Of a stretch of DNA of 64,000 nt, positions 61,034 through 64,000 are shown piece after piece. A model generated the notes under the pieces. It was not told the DNA's origin, ran no database searches, and worked only from the letters and a program-made list of their open reading frames with translations. The DNA lies in the NCBI GenBank assembly GCA_039105265.1, contig JAPFFF010000012.1:3038001-3102000 (forward strand), in the 5' to 3' direction. The first letter of the stretch is position 1, and each line of letters starts with the position of its first letter. The stretch is from Tritrichomonas musculus. Lineage: Eukaryota; Parabasalia; Tritrichomonadida; Tritrichomonadidae. The position numbers and the translations under genes are program-made.

Positions 61034-62710
61034 ATGAATAAAAGTCTTCAAAAAGTCGAAATTCCATCAAATTCACAACTTCGAACGATTGAGAAATACG
61101 CCTTTGCGAATACCTCGATCGAGTGTCTCTCATTTCCGCAAACTTTATGTGAACTCAAAGACGGATGGTGTGCTGGATCTTATTCTCTTCAAAGTGTGAC
61201 TGTAGATTCAAATAACAAACATTTTAAAAGTGTTGATAATGGTTTACTTATTAGAAAAAGTGACATAAAAAGTGACGTTTTTGATGTGCTTTTTTTTGTG
61301 GATCGCCGAATTGAATCGGTCACAATTCCATCGTCAATAAAAATTATTGCACCTTTTGCATTTGAATTTTCACAAATTAGGAATGTCACTTTTTCACCAA
61401 ATGTTACAACTATTTGTGAGAATGCATTTGCATATTGCAGGCAGCTTCAAAAAGTTGAAATTCCTCTCGATTCACAACTAAGAACAATTGACAAATATGC
61501 TTTCAGCCGCTGCATTATTAACAGCTTCTTCATTCCACCTCATGTTACCAAAATTTGCCAACAAGCTTTTTATGCATGCAATTCTCTTCATGAAATTGTT
61601 ATCCCTCAAAATTCTGAGCTTCTAACGATTGAAAAAGCTGCATTTTCTGGCTCTTTAATTGAAACTCTCACGATTCCATCAAGTGTTACAGAACTTCAAA
61701 AAGGTTGTTTTGAAAATTTGGCAAATTTAAATAAAGTGACTGTTGATCCGAATAACCGTTATTACAAAAATTATGAAGGTAATGAAAAAGTGGTTTTAGG
61801 AAAAAGTGACCACAAAAATGATGATTTTGACGTTATTGTCTTTGTAGGCTGTGATATTCAATCATTCGCAATTCCGTCAAATGTACAAATAATTGCTTCA
61901 AATGCATTTGAAGGCACCAATATTGACCATATTTTCATTCCTCCTCACGTTACAAAGATATGTAAAAAAGCATTTGCAAATTGCAGCCAACTTCGAATGA
62001 TTGAAATTCCGCCTGATTCTAAACTAAGAAAGATAGGTAAAAATGCTTTTTCTATGACACCAATTGAAAAGATTTTCATTCCTTGTCACGTCACCAAAAT
62101 TGGAAGTGAAGCGTTTTATTTTTGTGATAATCTTGAACACATTGAAATTCCGGATGATTCAGAGCTACAATCTTTTGAGCCTTTTTTGTTCACATGTTCA
62201 GGAGTTAAAAGCGTGACTATTCCGCCAATTTTTTGTGAATTCAAAGAATGTTGGTCTTTCTCTGCTGATGTTTTAAAAAAAGTGTCAATACATCAAAAAA
62301 ACCGTTATTTCAAAAATCATGAAAATTTGATTGTTGGTAAAAGTGATGTGAACAATGATGAGTGTGATGTTCTTATTTTCGCATACAGAAATATTATACG
62401 TGTTACAATTCCACCAAATATCAAAGTCATAACGTCAAATGCTTTTCAGGGCACTTTGATTGAGAGCATTTTCATTCCTTCAAGTGTCACCAAAATTTGT
62501 AGGGGTGCTTTTGATTGTTGTAGTCATCTTGAACGCATTGAATTGGCCCCAGATTCTAAACTTCAAGTGATTGAAAGGCATGCATTCAAGAATACAAGTA
62601 TTAAAAGCTTTGTCATTCTTCCTCTTGTTATTTTTGTGGAAGCTGAAGCTTTTGCGTTTTGTGAATTTCTGCAAATTTTAGAAATAGACGAAAATACTGT
62701 TGGTAAATAG
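61034..62710 (+). CDS. BspA-like leucine-rich repeat protein (5' end doubtful)
   Basis: 558 residues of BspA/LRR_5-type repeats, for example SVTKICRGAFDCCSHLERIE and HVTKICKKAFANCSQLRMIE, interspersed with the GKSD-type spacers (VVLGKSDHKNDDFDVIVFVG) typical of trichomonad members. No signal peptide, membrane anchor or other domain is seen. The same frame is open upstream to 60881 without an ATG and encodes another LRR (QTVQIPASIKIIGPYSFQY), so the gene either starts at the internal Met (FS-MNKS) or has lost its true N-terminus; a relic of the usual start lies in another frame near 60830. I favour a 5'-damaged gene that is still open for 1.7 kb. BspA-like proteins act in adhesion when at the surface; without an anchor this one's role is unclear. 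Confidence 0.7.
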   Translation: MNKSLQKVEIPSNSQLRTIEKYAFANTSIECLSFPQTLCELKDGWCAGSYSLQSVTVDSNNKHFKSVDNGLLIRKSDIKSDVFDVLFFVDRRIESVTIPSSIKIIAPFAFEFSQIRNVTFSPNVTTICENAFAYCRQLQKVEIPLDSQLRTIDKYAFSRCIINSFFIPPHVTKICQQAFYACNSLHEIVIPQNSELLTIEKAAFSGSLIETLTIPSSVTELQKGCFENLANLNKVTVDPNNRYYKNYEGNEKVVLGKSDHKNDDFDVIVFVGCDIQSFAIPSNVQIIASNAFEGTNIDHIFIPPHVTKICKKAFANCSQLRMIEIPPDSKLRKIGKNAFSMTPIEKIFIPCHVTKIGSEAFYFCDNLEHIEIPDDSELQSFEPFLFTCSGVKSVTIPPIFCEFKECWSFSADVLKKVSIHQKNRYFKNHENLIVGKSDVNNDECDVLIFAYRNIIRVTIPPNIKVITSNAFQGTLIESIFIPSSVTKICRGAFDCCSHLERIELAPDSKLQVIERHAFKNTSIKSFVILPLVIFVEAEAFAFCEFLQILEIDENTVGK

Positions 62711-63642
62711 AAATCCAAAATTCTATTGGACTGTTATAACCTTCAAATTATAATGGTTCCAAATAAATTAAGAAATAATTTTATTTGAATTAAGGGTGTA
62801 CTCAAAAATTCTGATAAAAAAAAAAAAAATATAACGAGCTTTCTCAAACTAAAATGAATTCAATTTTTACGCTTTTGTACCAAAATAAATAACAATTATG
62901 GTATTAATCACATTGTTTATTTATTCATATTTTTTAAAAAAAATGAAATAATTACAAAATTAATGTTTTTAATCTGAAAAATTTTGTTGAAAGTTTTTGA
63001 GTAATCATTTTCCATGTAAATGCAATGTTGACATGATCTTTAAATGTTGTTAAAATGTCTCCAATTGAATGTTTACTGAAAATTCATGGCTCATAGTTTG
63101 ATCCAAATCAAGGGACTAATCTAAACATTAAAGAAATCATGGGATTACTTGGTGGTAATATTTTTATTTCATCTGAAAAAGGACAAAATTTGGAGTCATG
63201 AATCTTTTAAAGAAGGACAAGGAAGGAAAAGAAGAAAGATTTTTTGAAAGTGAATATGATTCTTATTACTCAAGTGATGATGACAATAAGAATATTATGC
63301 AAAAGAAATATTTTGTGCAATGATTCGGAGAGAAGAATCAGCTTGTTTCTCCTGAAAATACAGAGCCTTTTCATGTAATATTTTTAATCTTCAAAATTTG
63401 AACATTGATTTTGAAAATTGTCAAAACTTTCTTCTTTTTGATGAATTTAGGAATGCTAAAATAAATAGGATTTTGAAACGGTTTCGATGATCAGATATGA
63501 TGCATAACTTTGATTATACTTTTTCACAACCCTTCCATATTTGACCATTATATGAATTATTTGGTCCTATACAATCCAGCATTTGAATTTGAATGCAAAA
63601 AAAAAAAAAAAGCAATTTTAGTAAAAAAGATTTTTATATAAA
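62711..63642. other. AT-rich region with a decayed coding stretch
   Basis: Between about 63050 and 63540 the plus strand shows protein-like blocks: NLNIKEIMGLLGGNIFISSE, LLKKDKEGKEERFFESEYDS with YYSSDDDNKNIMQKKYFVQ, and NQLVSPENTEPFHVIFLIFK. They are broken by stops and frame changes. The family is not recognised; it may be a host gene relic. Confidence 0.4.
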
Positions 63643-64000
63643 TCAATACTTCTCAATTATTTCCTCTGACTTTAATCCAATGCTAGCTGGTCTAAATTTC
63701 GGTAATAGATCAAGAGGAACTAATATTTTTTCGAGTGACGTGCATCCAGTGAATACAGAGAATCCAATATTGGTTACTGAATAAGGAATTGTGATTTGTT
63801 TTAATGATGAACAATTAGTGAAAGCTCCGTTTCCAATGAATGTCACTGAAGAAGGAATTGTGATTTGTTTCAATGCATTGCAATCATTAAAAGCATCATC
63901 TCCAATTTTAGAAATTAATGGCAAAGTAACTTTCTTTAGATTAATGCATTTTTGGAAAGTCTTTTCTGAGATAATCTCTACATTTTTTGGTATTTCTATT
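63643..64000 (-). CDS. BspA-like LRR protein, C-terminal part (continues past right edge)
   Basis: The minus-strand frame is open from the window edge to the stop at 63643. It encodes LRR_5 repeats: IPKNVEIISEKTFQKCINLK, LISKIGDDAFNDCNALKQIT, IPSSVTFIGNGAFTNCSSLK and IPYSVTNIGFSVFTGCTSLE, then a tail (VPLDLLPKFRPASIGLKSEE). The 5' part lies outside the window. The repeat pattern matches the LRR block of the protein at 38923-42405 (IPSSVT.IG..AF..CSSLK), so it may be a paralogue. No membrane segment follows the repeats. Confidence 0.8.
   Translation of the reverse strand, partial: IEIPKNVEIISEKTFQKCINLKKVTLPLISKIGDDAFNDCNALKQITIPSSVTFIGNGAFTNCSSLKQITIPYSVTNIGFSVFTGCTSLEKILVPLDLLPKFRPASIGLKSEEIIEKY

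Overview
The window looks like nuclear DNA of a parabasalid protist, most likely a trichomonad close to Tritrichomonas. The DNA is very AT-rich. The genes belong to families expanded in trichomonads: BspA-like leucine-rich repeat proteins (LRR_5), DUF3447/ankyrin proteins, kinase and Sel1-repeat proteins, a Pmp-like surface protein relic and a metacaspase. Several genes carry an initiator-like TCA(C/T)(T/A) motif 10 to 25 bases before the ATG, as known in Trichomonas, and some also have AACGA-type (Myb-like) motifs. No complete gene here needs an intron. The species call is inference.

Layout. 0-3 kb: a dead DDE transposase and unrecognised coding relics, then a tRNA-Gln(TTG). 3.1-6.2 kb: an AT desert. 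6.6-13.4 kb: four intact genes for five steps of de novo pyrimidine synthesis, namely aspartate carbamoyltransferase, a one-piece PyrK-PyrD (NAD-type dihydroorotate dehydrogenase), an OMP decarboxylase-orotate phosphoribosyltransferase fusion, and a Bacteroidetes-like dihydroorotase. 14-15.6 kb: a dead Cys-rich/Pmp-like surface protein gene. 15.7-19.2 kb: a large RBR-type ubiquitin ligase. 20.4-26 kb: a short coiled-coil ORF running into a 22-bp minisatellite split by a TA-flanked element with about 209-bp inverted repeats, then a second TA-flanked element. 28-29 kb: a protein kinase. 29-35.6 kb: an AT desert with relics and a GC-rich island. 35.6-44.1 kb: a BTB-like/tubby-like protein, a 110-aa repeat protein, a DUF3447-LRR-pseudokinase and a small membrane protein. 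44.6-55.2 kb: Sel1, kinase, E2 and ankyrin relics, an intact Sel1 gene, a BspA-like coiled-coil protein, and a DUF3447-ankyrin locus of nine ~188-bp units. 55.4-57.2 kb: a GH43 glycosidase of bacterial type. 59.4-60.4 kb: a metacaspase with a predicted lipid anchor. 61-64 kb: BspA-like genes, the last running off the right edge.

The most striking feature is the pyrimidine cluster. Cultured trichomonads are classically described as pyrimidine auxotrophs. Here carbamoyl phosphate plus aspartate could be taken to UMP by four polypeptides that match no single bacterial operon in layout, with the dehydrogenase of the NAD type suited to an anaerobe. No carbamoyl phosphate synthetase is in the window; the arginine dihydrolase pathway known in trichomonads could supply that substrate (inference). 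Short motifs recur upstream of these genes, which suggests shared control. The cluster, the GH43 gene and the mosaic repeat proteins together suggest a gut-associated organism that has acquired bacterial genes.
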